From the NCBI GenBank assembly GCA_049317725.1, contig JBMOHS010000162.1, forward strand, positions 1-8,958: DNA of 8,958 nucleotides. The letters are read 5' to 3'. Position numbers and translations under genes: made by a program. Under the pieces are notes generated by a model. The model was not told the origin of the DNA. It searched no databases and worked only from the letters and a program-made list of their open reading frames with translations. Position 1 is the first letter of the stretch; the number at the start of each line of letters is the position of its first letter. Below are positions 1 to 5,492 of this stretch, piece by piece. The DNA is from CAIOZW01 sp049317725 (lineage in GTDB: Bacteria > Acidobacteriota > Blastocatellia > RBC074).

Positions 1-341
1 AGAATGGGCGGCTGAATCTGCTGTGCACAGAGCTCGCGCAGCCCCTCCTCGACACTCTCCGGATCTTCCACCCCCTCGATCCGCAGCTGGTCGTTGACCC
101 CAAAGACGATCAGACCCCCATCCGTATTGGCCAGGGCAATGATCTCTGCAATCAGCTTCTCGGTGTTGCTGAACCGGACCTTCAGCTCCAGGTAGGTGTC
201 TTCTCCGCCACGCACAATTCGCAGCAGCTCTGTGCGCGAAACTCGCTGGGCAGGCGAGGAGGCAAGGTACTCATAATAGGAACGCTCAGAGCCCGCTGGC
301 TGGCGCGAACGCTGAGAATGATGGGAACGTTTCCGGGGCAT
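1..341 (-). CDS. AlbA_2 / Schlafen-type putative nucleic-acid-binding protein, N-terminal part (runs off the left edge)
   Basis: Only the first 113 residues are in the window; the C-terminus lies beyond base 1. I start it at the ATG at 341-339 (M-P-R-K-R-S...), with an AGGAG at 360-356 about 14 bases upstream, which is a long spacing. Residues 1-35 are a basic, low-complexity tail rich in Arg, Ser and His. From about residue 38 the sequence matches the AlbA_2 (Schlafen AAA_4-like) fold: a helix ELLRIVRGGED, a strand YLELKVRFSN, then a helix ending in the family hallmark ALANTDGGLIVFGVND (residues 69-84). Proteins with this domain bind or process nucleic acids, often as putative transcriptional regulators or ATP-dependent helicase-like proteins; the specific role here is unknown. 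It lies downstream of tatA on the same strand across a 285-base spacer, so co-transcription is possible but not shown. The domain call is fairly firm and the function is open. Confidence 0.75.
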   Translation of the reverse strand, partial: MPRKRSHHSQRSRQPAGSERSYYEYLASSPAQRVSRTELLRIVRGGEDTYLELKVRFSNTEKLIAEIIALANTDGGLIVFGVNDQLRIEGVEDPESVEEGLRELCAQQIQPPI

Positions 342-626
342 GTCTGTTCGTGGAACTCCTGGAGGGGAGGTCGCCCAATTCGCCCAAGCGCCCCTCCTTC
401 TGCCCCCTTCACGGGAAAGGATGTCTTACTCTTTTGTGGGAATGGGAGGGACTGGAGTTGAGCAGAACCTTGTCTTCTGCTGTCCTCTTCCAGGCCATCG
501 TTGCTCATCGGACAGGGGATCGAAGCAACTACATCAGGGGGAAACTCACACCGCCTACGGGCCCTCCCGACATCCCCCGGTTCGAAGGCAGGAAATCCCC
601 CAGCCGCAAACGGTGACCGGATGACG
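342..626. other. Gene-free spacer between tatA and the AlbA_2 gene, with several hairpins
   Basis: I see no convincing coding frame or known RNA gene in these 285 bases. The frames that stay open have no family resemblance and overlap the AlbA_2 gene out of frame. Inverted repeats are: 361-367 with 391-397 (7 bp), 461-467 with 475-481 (7 bp, 7-base loop), 500-504 with 525-529 (5 bp, plus an inner 3 bp), 558-561 with 566-569, and 623-627 with 637-641 across the tatA stop codon. None is followed by a T-run on either strand, so none is an intrinsic terminator. In GC-rich DNA a stem or two of 7 bp in this length could arise by chance. An untranslated spacer or an unknown structured RNA are both possible. 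Confidence 0.5.
356..397 (-). promoter_or_regulatory. Stem-loop abutting the AGGAG ribosome-binding site of the AlbA_2 gene
   Basis: Read on the minus strand, GGAGGGG (397-391) can pair perfectly with CCCCTCC (367-361). Inside it, GCG (390-388) can pair with CGC (374-372). The stem ends directly next to AGGAG (360-356), the only Shine-Dalgarno candidate for the gene starting at 341. Its 3' arm CCTCC could also pair with the adjacent GGAG, so the hairpin could affect ribosome access or serve as an mRNA processing or stability element. The pairing is seen in the sequence; the regulatory role is inference. Confidence 0.35.
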
Positions 627-815
627 CTACTTGGTTGCGTCCTTCCGTTCGTCACCCTCCTCGGCCACTCCCTTCTTGAAGCTGCGAATGCTCTCTCCCA
701 GCCCCTTCGCCAGTGATGGCAGGCGACTCCCTCCGAAGAGGACCAGTAGAATCACCAGGATGATCACCAATTCGGTCGGCCCCAGGCCCCCTATCAGATA
801 CAAAAAGGATGTCAT
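627..815 (-). CDS. tatA: Twin-arginine translocase subunit TatA/TatE family
   Basis: A 62-residue TatA-type protein. TatA oligomers, together with TatC, form the membrane passage through which folded, usually cofactor-containing proteins with twin-arginine signal peptides cross the cytoplasmic membrane. The family layout is complete: a short N-terminus with the GLGPTEL motif (residues 10-16), one membrane helix (about 15-27, VIILVILLVLF), the FG hinge (27-28), a basic amphipathic helix (RLPSLAKGLGESIRSFKKG, about 31-49) and a charged tail (EEGDERKDATK). I choose the ATG at 815-813 because GGAG sits five bases upstream and the family begins just before the membrane helix; an in-frame extension back to 881 would add 22 residues unlike TatA. 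No tatC or tatB is in the window, so tatC must be elsewhere. A good promoter lies at 955-984. TatA is more likely than TatB because the protein is short and carries the F-G-G-S-R-L-P hinge. Confidence 0.93.
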   Translation of the reverse strand: MTSFLYLIGGLGPTELVIILVILLVLFGGSRLPSLAKGLGESIRSFKKGVAEEGDERKDATK

Positions 816-954
816 AGCTACTCCGATTCCGCTCGACGGTGCCCGGTCTTTTGGCCAACCCTGCAGCGTCCAGCCCCCCATTCAGGCTCCATTCGTCCCG
901 CCACCCAGCGAATTGCTGTTTGCCCGGTGCCTGATCGATCTCAAAACGCAGGTC

Positions 955-984
955 ATTCTAGCGTTGCCCGCGGAAGACTGTCAA
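955..984 (-). promoter_or_regulatory. Sigma70-type promoter for tatA (leftward)
   Basis: On the minus strand there is a perfect -35 TTGACA (984-979), an 18-base spacer and -10 TAGAAT (960-955), 5 of 6 to consensus. Transcription would start near 948, giving a tatA leader of about 130 bases. In that leader I see only small hairpins, such as CAGC/GCTG around 906-918. It is the only strong promoter seen upstream of tatA and probably also serves the AlbA_2 gene, for which I found no separate promoter. Confidence 0.7.
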
Positions 985-995
985 TTACCCCTATC

Positions 996-1024
996 TTGAT
1001 GTCACTGGGAGCCGGTGGTATAGT
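996..1024 (+). promoter_or_regulatory. Extended -10 sigma70-type promoter for the ytxH unit (rightward)
   Basis: TTGATG (996-1001) as -35, a 17-base spacer and TATAGT (1019-1024) as -10. A TGn extended -10 element lies immediately before it (1016-1018). Expected transcription start is near 1031, about 270 bases before the ytxH start codon. Its -35 box is 11 bases from the -35 box of the opposing tatA promoter. Confidence 0.7.
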
Positions 1025-1030
1025 CTGGGT

Positions 1031-1302
1031 CGGTTGTTGAGGAGGTATCTTCGATCAGATCTCAGACCAAATACCTGAACCAGCTATTTGTTGCCAGATA
1101 GATTTGATCCCAGAGGCGGCTCTGCCGCTACTTCTCTGATCCTGAACAAGTTGGCGTGTGATTGTCCTGGCATCGCGTCGTCGATGGTGGGAAGTTGGGT
1201 AGAAAATCGCTGGCCAGAAGAAGAGACGAAAAACGTAAGAGAAGCAGAAGAGAACCCACGAAAGAAGATCAGGTGGGAATCTGCATAGGAGAGGGTAGAG
1301 AG
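1031..1302 (+). promoter_or_regulatory. Long structured leader upstream of ytxH, no coding frame recognised
   Basis: This stretch lies between the rightward promoter and ytxH. First comes a possible stem-loop 1032-1081: GGTT/AACC outside, and AGGTAT (1043-1048) with ATACCT (1071-1076) inside. A Shine-Dalgarno-like GAGGAGGT (1039-1046) sits in it with no start codon at usable distance. Second is a compound hairpin at 1106-1141. Bases about 1215-1270 are strikingly purine-rich. Finally CCCAC (1255-1259) can pair with GTGGG (1273-1277), just before the ytxH ribosome-binding site. A cis-regulatory leader or a separate small RNA are both possible. I do not recognise any known riboswitch class. Confidence 0.4.
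1106..1141 (+). other. Compound hairpin in the ytxH leader
   Basis: GAT (1106-1108), a two-base bulge, CAGAG (1111-1115) and GCGGC (1116-1120) face GCCGC (1124-1128), five unpaired bases (1129-1133), CTCTG (1134-1138) and ATC (1139-1141). The loop is TCT. That is 13 base pairs in 36 bases, and no T-run follows, so it is not a standard terminator. It could be a stability element, a protein-binding site or part of a small RNA. Confidence 0.4.
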
Positions 1303-1698
1303 ATGGCAAATCAAAATGGGAATTCGGGAGACAAGCTGGTCTATTTTTTGATTGGGGCGGGGATTGGAGCGATTACCGCGCTGCTCTTTGCGCCAAAGTC
1401 GGGGACGGAGCTCCGCTCGGAGATTGCCGACGCGACGAAGAAGGGGCTTGATTACGCCCGCGAGACGAGCCGGGAGTTGACGGAGCGTGCCAACGACTAC
1501 TACCAACAGGGCGTCGAGCAGGTCGCGGATTTGGGCCAGCGGGGCCGAGGAGCGGTTGAGGATCTCACCGACCGCGGACGAGACCTGATCAATCGCCAGA
1601 AGTCGCAGTTTGCCGCGGCGATCGACGCCGGCCGGCAGGGCTACCTTGAGGCCAAACAGGCCGACAAGGGCGCTGCTGCCGTTGAGGACGAGATCTAG
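1303..1698 (+). CDS. YtxH domain protein (membrane-anchored, helical tail)
   Basis: A 131-residue protein with the YtxH family signature: a glycine-rich membrane segment LVYFLIGAGIGAITALLFAPKSG (residues 12-34) right after a short polar N-terminus, followed by a charged, almost wholly helical tail. The tail has an 11-residue echo, DLGQRGRGAVE followed by DLTDRGRDLIN (77-98), as in hendecad amphipathic helices. YtxH proteins are widespread, small and poorly characterised; in Bacillus the relatives belong to the general stress regulon, but no biochemical role is established. The start is the ATG at 1303, preceded by AGGAGAGG (1287-1294); reading the frame further upstream adds only an unlike, very basic segment. 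It is followed by another membrane-anchored coiled-coil gene, and the pair recalls the ytxG-ytxH pairing of Bacillus. A role in envelope stress or membrane organisation is inference. Confidence 0.85.
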   Translation: MANQNGNSGDKLVYFLIGAGIGAITALLFAPKSGTELRSEIADATKKGLDYARETSRELTERANDYYQQGVEQVADLGQRGRGAVEDLTDRGRDLINRQKSQFAAAIDAGRQGYLEAKQADKGAAAVEDEI

Positions 1699-1708
1699 GG
1701 ATCGTGGA

Positions 1709-1754
1709 CGGCCGACAATTCCTCTGGAACCAATCTGGAATCGATGGTCGGCCG
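1709..1754 (+). other. Nested intergenic hairpin between ytxH and the downstream coiled-coil gene
   Basis: CGGCCGAC (1709-1716) pairs perfectly with GTCGGCCG (1747-1754). Inside, ATTCC (1718-1722) pairs with GGAAT (1737-1741), and an alternative tight hairpin TTCC/GGAA closes at 1719-1729. TCTGGAA occurs twice in the loop (1723-1729 and 1734-1740). There is no T-run afterwards, and the next gene follows at 1791, so this looks like an mRNA stability or processing element within the operon rather than a terminator. Confidence 0.45.
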
Positions 1755-1790
1755 ATGGGCGAAGTGGGCAGAAAGAGGTGAGGGGGGACG

Positions 1791-2345
1791 GTGGAGAACG
1801 GAGTAAGCATCTTTATCGCCGTTGGAATTGGGGTCTTGCTGATCACCCAAGCGGTCGTCTTTGTCGGTCTCTATCTGCTGGCTCGCCGCGTGGTCAGTGT
1901 GGTTGAGCGAGCGGGTGAGCTGCAGACCCGGGCAGAGTACCTCCTCAACAACACGGAGCCAGTCGTCAAGCTTGCGCATCATCTGATGGCGGATCTCAAG
2001 GAGGCCTCTGGATACTTTGTCCAGGGAGCGGAGCAGATTCACGCCATCACGGAGATGGCGCGAGACGAAGTGGCCGAGGTGAAATCCCTGCTCGGCGATG
2101 CGACGGCGCAGGCCCGTCGCGAAATCGAGCGGGCGCGCGGCCACGTCCAGAAGGTGCAGGAGACGATCACCGAGGCGACCGATGAGTTCGAGAGGACCAC
2201 GGCGCTGGTGCAGCGCAGCATTCTGGAACCGGCGCGGGAGTTCTCTTACGTCATGTACGGGGTCCGTCGCGCGGTCGAGGTCCTCGCCACTCGCAACCGT
2301 CTTCCGGTCAATCGCGCCTACCAGGACGAGGAGATGTTCATCTGA
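1791..2345 (+). CDS. DUF948/YtxG-like membrane-anchored coiled-coil protein, function unknown
   Basis: A 184-residue protein starting at a GTG, preceded by a strong ribosome-binding site, AGGTGAGGGGGG (1776-1787). A single membrane helix covers about residues 6-31 (IFIAVGIGVLLITQAVVFVG, then LYLLARR), with the positively charged side suggesting a cytoplasmic C-terminus. Residues about 35-145 form a long, heptad-rich helical region (VERAGELQTRAEYLLNNTEP; RREIERARGHVQKVQETITE). The end, LEPAREFSYVMYGVRRAVEVLATRNR (145-170), looks like a distinct conserved block. The layout resembles DUF948/YtxG proteins, which commonly neighbour ytxH, and that gene is directly upstream here. No catalytic motif is seen. 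A structural partner of the YtxH protein at the membrane is plausible but unproven. The first downstream Met would remove the membrane helix, which supports the GTG start. Confidence 0.75.
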   Translation: MENGVSIFIAVGIGVLLITQAVVFVGLYLLARRVVSVVERAGELQTRAEYLLNNTEPVVKLAHHLMADLKEASGYFVQGAEQIHAITEMARDEVAEVKSLLGDATAQARREIERARGHVQKVQETITEATDEFERTTALVQRSILEPAREFSYVMYGVRRAVEVLATRNRLPVNRAYQDEEMFI

Positions 2346-2443
2346 TCCGTGCGGCAGCGGTCTCACGGAGAACCCGGGACTTCAACCCTTATTGAACGGC
2401 CGGTCTTCTGAGCGGTCTCGGACGAGGCGCTCCAATCATCATC
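2346..2443 (+). other. 3' untranslated stretch before the terminator, with small hairpins and a 9-base repeat
   Basis: No gene is seen. TCCGTG (2346-2351) can pair with CACGGA (2364-2369) directly after the stop codon, and TTCAA can pair with TTGAA around 2381-2396. The 9-mer AGCGGTCTC occurs twice (near 2356 and 2411). I looked for a T-box leader, because an aminoacyl-tRNA synthetase gene follows, and did not find the conserved T-box sequence. Confidence 0.4.
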
Positions 2444-2483
2444 AGCACCCGAACCGGACAGCTCGATCGGTCGGGTGCTTTTT
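2444..2483 (+). terminator. Intrinsic (rho-independent) terminator of the ytxH unit
   Basis: AGCACCCGA (2444-2452) pairs perfectly with TCGGGTGCT (2471-2479). A second short stem, CCG (2454-2456) with CGG (2468-2470), lies above a one-base bulge. A run of five T follows (2479-2483), then CTATT. This is the clearest terminator in the window. It separates the ytxH/coiled-coil unit from the ileS operon. Confidence 0.88.
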
Positions 2484-2508
2484 CTATTCGTGCAAGATGG
2501 GGTATCAT
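2480..2508 (+). promoter_or_regulatory. Weak candidate promoter for the ileS operon
   Basis: TATCAT (2503-2508) matches the -10 consensus at 5 of 6. The best -35 at 17 bases is TTTTCT (2480-2485), a poor match that overlaps the terminator T-run. I found no better sigma70 candidate between the terminator and the ileS start codon, so the true promoter may be of another type. Confidence 0.2.
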
Positions 2509-2588
2509 CCCCTCTTTGTTTGGACTGTCCGTTGCTCGATAGGCCTCCGCTTGGCAGGTCGATCGAGGAAGCGTACGGAAGGTCTGCT

Positions 2589-2644
2589 GACCCGGCTCAG
2601 TCCAGAGACTCTGCCCGGTCGACAGGGATGAGCGAACCCTCGAC
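2589..2644 (+). promoter_or_regulatory. ileS leader with two overlapping, mutually exclusive hairpins
   Basis: Hairpin A (2589-2620) is symmetric: GACC/GGTC, a C-C mismatch, GGC/GCC, a 2x2 internal loop, AGTC/GACT and loop CAGA. Hairpin B (2618-2644) pairs GTCGA (2618-2622) with TCGAC (2640-2644) and GGG (2625-2627) with CCC (2637-2639). Bases 2618-2620 are needed by both, so only one can form fully. B contains the only G-rich ribosome-binding candidate, 22 or more bases from the ileS ATG. This geometry would suit translational or attenuation control of the synthetase gene; the function is inference. Confidence 0.35.
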
Positions 2645-2649
2645 AACTT

Positions 2650-5484
2650 ATGACAAGCGAAACGACAAGCGAAACAACCCTCGATCTCAAGACCACGGTC
2701 AATCTGCCGAAGACAGACTTTGCTCAGAAGGGCAATCTTCCAATCAATGAACCTCTGCGGTTGGCGCGCTGGTCAGAGATGGGGCTCTACGAAGCACTTC
2801 GGCAAGTCCGCGCAGGTCAGCCCCTCTTTGTCTTGCACGATGGACCTCCGTATGCCAATGGCCGGATCCACCTTGGCCACGTATTGAACAAGGTCCTCAA
2901 GGATTTCTGTATCAAGTCGCGTTCGATGATGGGCCACTGGGCGCCGTACGTGCCAGGGTGGGATTGTCACGGGTTGCCGATCGAGATCAAGGTCGAGGAG
3001 GAGCTGGGAGCCCATCGGCACGAAATGCCCGTCATCGAGATCCGTCGGGCGGCCCGGCGCCACGCCGAAAAGTTCCTTGCTTTACAGCGCGACGACTTCC
3101 GTCGCTTGGGGATTCTCGGCGAATGGGACAATCCCTATCAGACGATGAACTACCACTACCAGGCCGAGATCGTGCGGGTCTTCGGAAAGTTCGTCGAGCA
3201 GGGGTCTGTCTACAAGGGAATGCGCCCGGTCCATTGGTGCATCAGTTGTCAGACGGCACTGGCGGAGGCCGAGGTTGAGTACGGTGATCACACGAGCCAC
3301 TCGATCTACGTAGCCTTCCCATTTCCCGACGCAGCCAAGGCCTTGCCCGCGTTGACGGGACGCAAAGTTTCCATCGTCATCTGGACGACGACCCCGTGGA
3401 CGCTGCCGGCCAACCTGGGAATCAGTCTTCATCCGTCATTCGAGTACAGCGCGGTCGAGGTCGGGGAGGAGGTCTTCATCGTCGCTTCCGGCCTGCTCGA
3501 GGAGGTGGCGGCCAAGCTGGGCTGGGCGGAGCGGGGCTATCGGGTCGTGGCCACCTGCCTGGGAGAGGCGCTCGACCGACTTGAAGCGCGCCATCCATTC
3601 ATCGATCGACCGAGTCTGCTGATGAATGGCGACCACGTTACGCTCGACGCCGGAACCGGGGCGGTTCATACTGCACCGGGTCACGGGTATGAGGACTATG
3701 TCATTGGTCGACAGTATGGTCTCGACGTCTACAACCCTGTCGATAGTCGCGGCTTCTTCGTTCCGGAGGTCGAGCATTTTGCGGGGTTGCGCGTGGTTCC
3801 GCTGACAAAGGCCGACGCCGAGCGGGACGGCAATCGAGCAGTCATCCGCCACCTCGAGCAGATTGGCGCGCTCTTGCGGCAGGATCGATTTGCGCATCAA
3901 TACCCGCACTGTTGGCGGTGCCACCATCCGGTCGTCTTCCGAGCGACCCCTCAGTGGTTCATCTCGATGACGCGAACGGGTCTCAATCAGCGGGCAATCG
4001 AGGCGTGCGACGCGATCCAGTGGGTGCCGGCGTGGGGGAACGAGCGGATGAAGAACATGTTCCGCGACCGACCCGACTGGTGCATCTCGCGACAGCGGGC
4101 CTGGGGCGTCCCGATCACCGTCTTCTATTGCGAACAGTGTGAGGAGAGTCTCTGTGATCCGACGGTGATCGAGCACGTCGCCCGGATCTTCGAAGAGGAG
4201 TCGGCCGATGCCTGGTATACCCGCGAGGCCAGCGATCTGCTGCCCAGGGGAACGGCCTGCCGTGCTTGCGGGGCCGCGAAGTTTCGCAAGGAGATGGACA
4301 TTCTCGACGTTTGGCTCGATTCGGGATCGAGTTCGCAGGCGGTGCTGCCAGCGTACGGATTGCCGTATCCAGCCGATGTCTACCTCGAGGGAGGCGATCA
4401 GTTCCGGGGATGGTTCAACTCCTCGCTCGTCGTAGGATTGGAGGTCAAGGGTGGCCCACCCTACCGAACGGTGATCACCAATGGCTGGGCGGTCGATGGC
4501 AACGGCGAGAAGATGTCGAAGTCGAAGGGCAATGTCGTCGAGCCGGAGAAGGTGATCAAGCAGATGGGGGCGGAGATCTTGCGCCTCTGGTGTTCGGCGC
4601 TCGACTATCACGAGGATATGCGCGTCTCGGACGAGATCCTCAAGCGGATCTCGGATGCTTACCGCAAACTGCGCAACACGGCCCGCTACGGTCTTGGCAA
4701 CCTCCACGGATTCGATCCCGCCGCCGACCGGGTCGCTTGGGAGGAGATGGAAGAGCTCGACCGCTGGGCCCTCGCCCAACTCGACGAAGTGACGCGTCGG
4801 GTCCTCGCCGCATATCAGGCCTATGACTTCACCGAGGTCTACCAGACCCTGACGGCCTATGCGACGATCGAACTCTCTTCGCTCTATTTCGATATTCTCA
4901 AGGATCGCCTCTACACCTACGCACCACAGTCGCGAGGTCGTCGGTCGGCCCAGACCGCACTCTACGAGATCGTGCATCGCCTGACCCGGCTGATGGCCCC
5001 GATCCTCGCCTTCACGGCGGACGAGATTTGGGAGCACCTCCCCGGTGCCTTGGCCGAGGCCCCGTCGGTCCACTTGGCCCTCTTTCCAGAAGGGGAAGAG
5101 CAATGGCGCGATACGGCCCTGCTCACCCGGTATCAGCGGCTCTTCGAGCTACGGGGCGGAGTCACCAAGGCGCTGGAGGAGGCGCGTCACGCCCGAAAGA
5201 TCGGCTCTCCGCTCGAAGCTGGGGTGGTGATCACGGCAGACGCGGAGACCTGTGCGTTTCTCGAATCATTCGGGGAAGATCTCCGCTTGATCCTGCTGGT
5301 CTCACAGGTGACGCTGGTCGAGGGAGACTCCTTCGCCGTCCGCGTCGACGAGGCAGAAGGGGTCAAATGCGAGCGGTGCTGGCACTACACGGTCGATGTG
5401 GGGGCTGATCCAGCCTTCCCCACCGCCTGTCAGCGCTGCGTCGGGCACTTGCGGAAGATCGTCCCATCATCCGGGAAGGAATAG
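2650..5484 (+). CDS. ileS: Isoleucine--tRNA ligase
   Basis: Class I aminoacyl-tRNA synthetase of 944 residues, normal for bacterial IleRS; it charges tRNA-Ile in the cytoplasm and hydrolyses misacylated Val-tRNA-Ile. Visible in order: the N-terminal TVNLPKTDF element (16-24); the ATP-binding HLGH (74-77) within PPYANGRIHLGH; CP1 editing-domain motifs WTTTPWTLPAN (245-255) and GTGAVHTAPGHG (335-346), with D349 at the place of the editing aspartate; a CxxC pair (C494/C497) with CRAC (C537/C540) that could bind zinc; KMSKS (621-625); a helical anticodon-binding domain; and a C-terminal zinc ribbon with C907, C910, C927 and C930. The ATG at 2650 is the first possible start after an in-frame TGA at 2629-2631. 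No Shine-Dalgarno stands at normal distance. lspA follows after eight bases, a common bacterial linkage. Confidence 0.98.
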   Translation: MTSETTSETTLDLKTTVNLPKTDFAQKGNLPINEPLRLARWSEMGLYEALRQVRAGQPLFVLHDGPPYANGRIHLGHVLNKVLKDFCIKSRSMMGHWAPYVPGWDCHGLPIEIKVEEELGAHRHEMPVIEIRRAARRHAEKFLALQRDDFRRLGILGEWDNPYQTMNYHYQAEIVRVFGKFVEQGSVYKGMRPVHWCISCQTALAEAEVEYGDHTSHSIYVAFPFPDAAKALPALTGRKVSIVIWTTTPWTLPANLGISLHPSFEYSAVEVGEEVFIVASGLLEEVAAKLGWAERGYRVVATCLGEALDRLEARHPFIDRPSLLMNGDHVTLDAGTGAVHTAPGHGYEDYVIGRQYGLDVYNPVDSRGFFVPEVEHFAGLRVVPLTKADAERDGNRAVIRHLEQIGALLRQDRFAHQYPHCWRCHHPVVFRATPQWFISMTRTGLNQRAIEACDAIQWVPAWGNERMKNMFRDRPDWCISRQRAWGVPITVFYCEQCEESLCDPTVIEHVARIFEEESADAWYTREASDLLPRGTACRACGAAKFRKEMDILDVWLDSGSSSQAVLPAYGLPYPADVYLEGGDQFRGWFNSSLVVGLEVKGGPPYRTVITNGWAVDGNGEKMSKSKGNVVEPEKVIKQMGAEILRLWCSALDYHEDMRVSDEILKRISDAYRKLRNTARYGLGNLHGFDPAADRVAWEEMEELDRWALAQLDEVTRRVLAAYQAYDFTEVYQTLTAYATIELSSLYFDILKDRLYTYAPQSRGRRSAQTALYEIVHRLTRLMAPILAFTADEIWEHLPGALAEAPSVHLALFPEGEEQWRDTALLTRYQRLFELRGGVTKALEEARHARKIGSPLEAGVVITADAETCAFLESFGEDLRLILLVSQVTLVEGDSFAVRVDEAEGVKCERCWHYTVDVGADPAFPTACQRCVGHLRKIVPSSGKE
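2652..2675 (+). repeat. Perfect 12-base tandem duplication at the ileS start
   Basis: GACAAGCGAAAC occurs twice in a row (2652-2663 and 2664-2675). Being 12 bases long it keeps the frame and encodes the repeated TSET stretch in the non-conserved N-terminal tail of IleS. It probably reflects a replication-slippage duplication. Confidence 0.7.
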
Positions 5485-5492
5485 CCAGCGAG

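Noticed and set aside
571..600. GGTTCGAA-like sequence resembling a tRNA T-loop
   Set aside because: The flanking bases do not form a T-stem, and no acceptor, D or anticodon arms can be placed on either strand.
816..881. N-terminal extension of TatA to 881
   Set aside because: The added residues are unlike TatA, and the internal ATG at 815 has a proper ribosome-binding site right before the expected N-terminus.
1088..1288. Small open frame in the ytxH leader starting at TTG
   Set aside because: No ribosome-binding site at usable distance, no family resemblance, and it runs through the hairpin and the purine-rich stretch.
1162..1302. N-terminal extension of the YtxH protein
   Set aside because: The extra 47 residues are highly basic, derive from a polypurine stretch and are not part of the family; the ATG at 1303 has a good ribosome-binding site.
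2346..2649. T-box riboswitch upstream of ileS
   Set aside because: The conserved T-box sequence and its antiterminator partner were not found. The terminator at 2444-2483 is better explained as the end of the preceding unit.
3436..5103. Long open frame on the minus strand opposite ileS
   Set aside because: It lies wholly antisense to a certain ileS gene, has no recognisable domain and is expected from strong GC bias in the third codon position.
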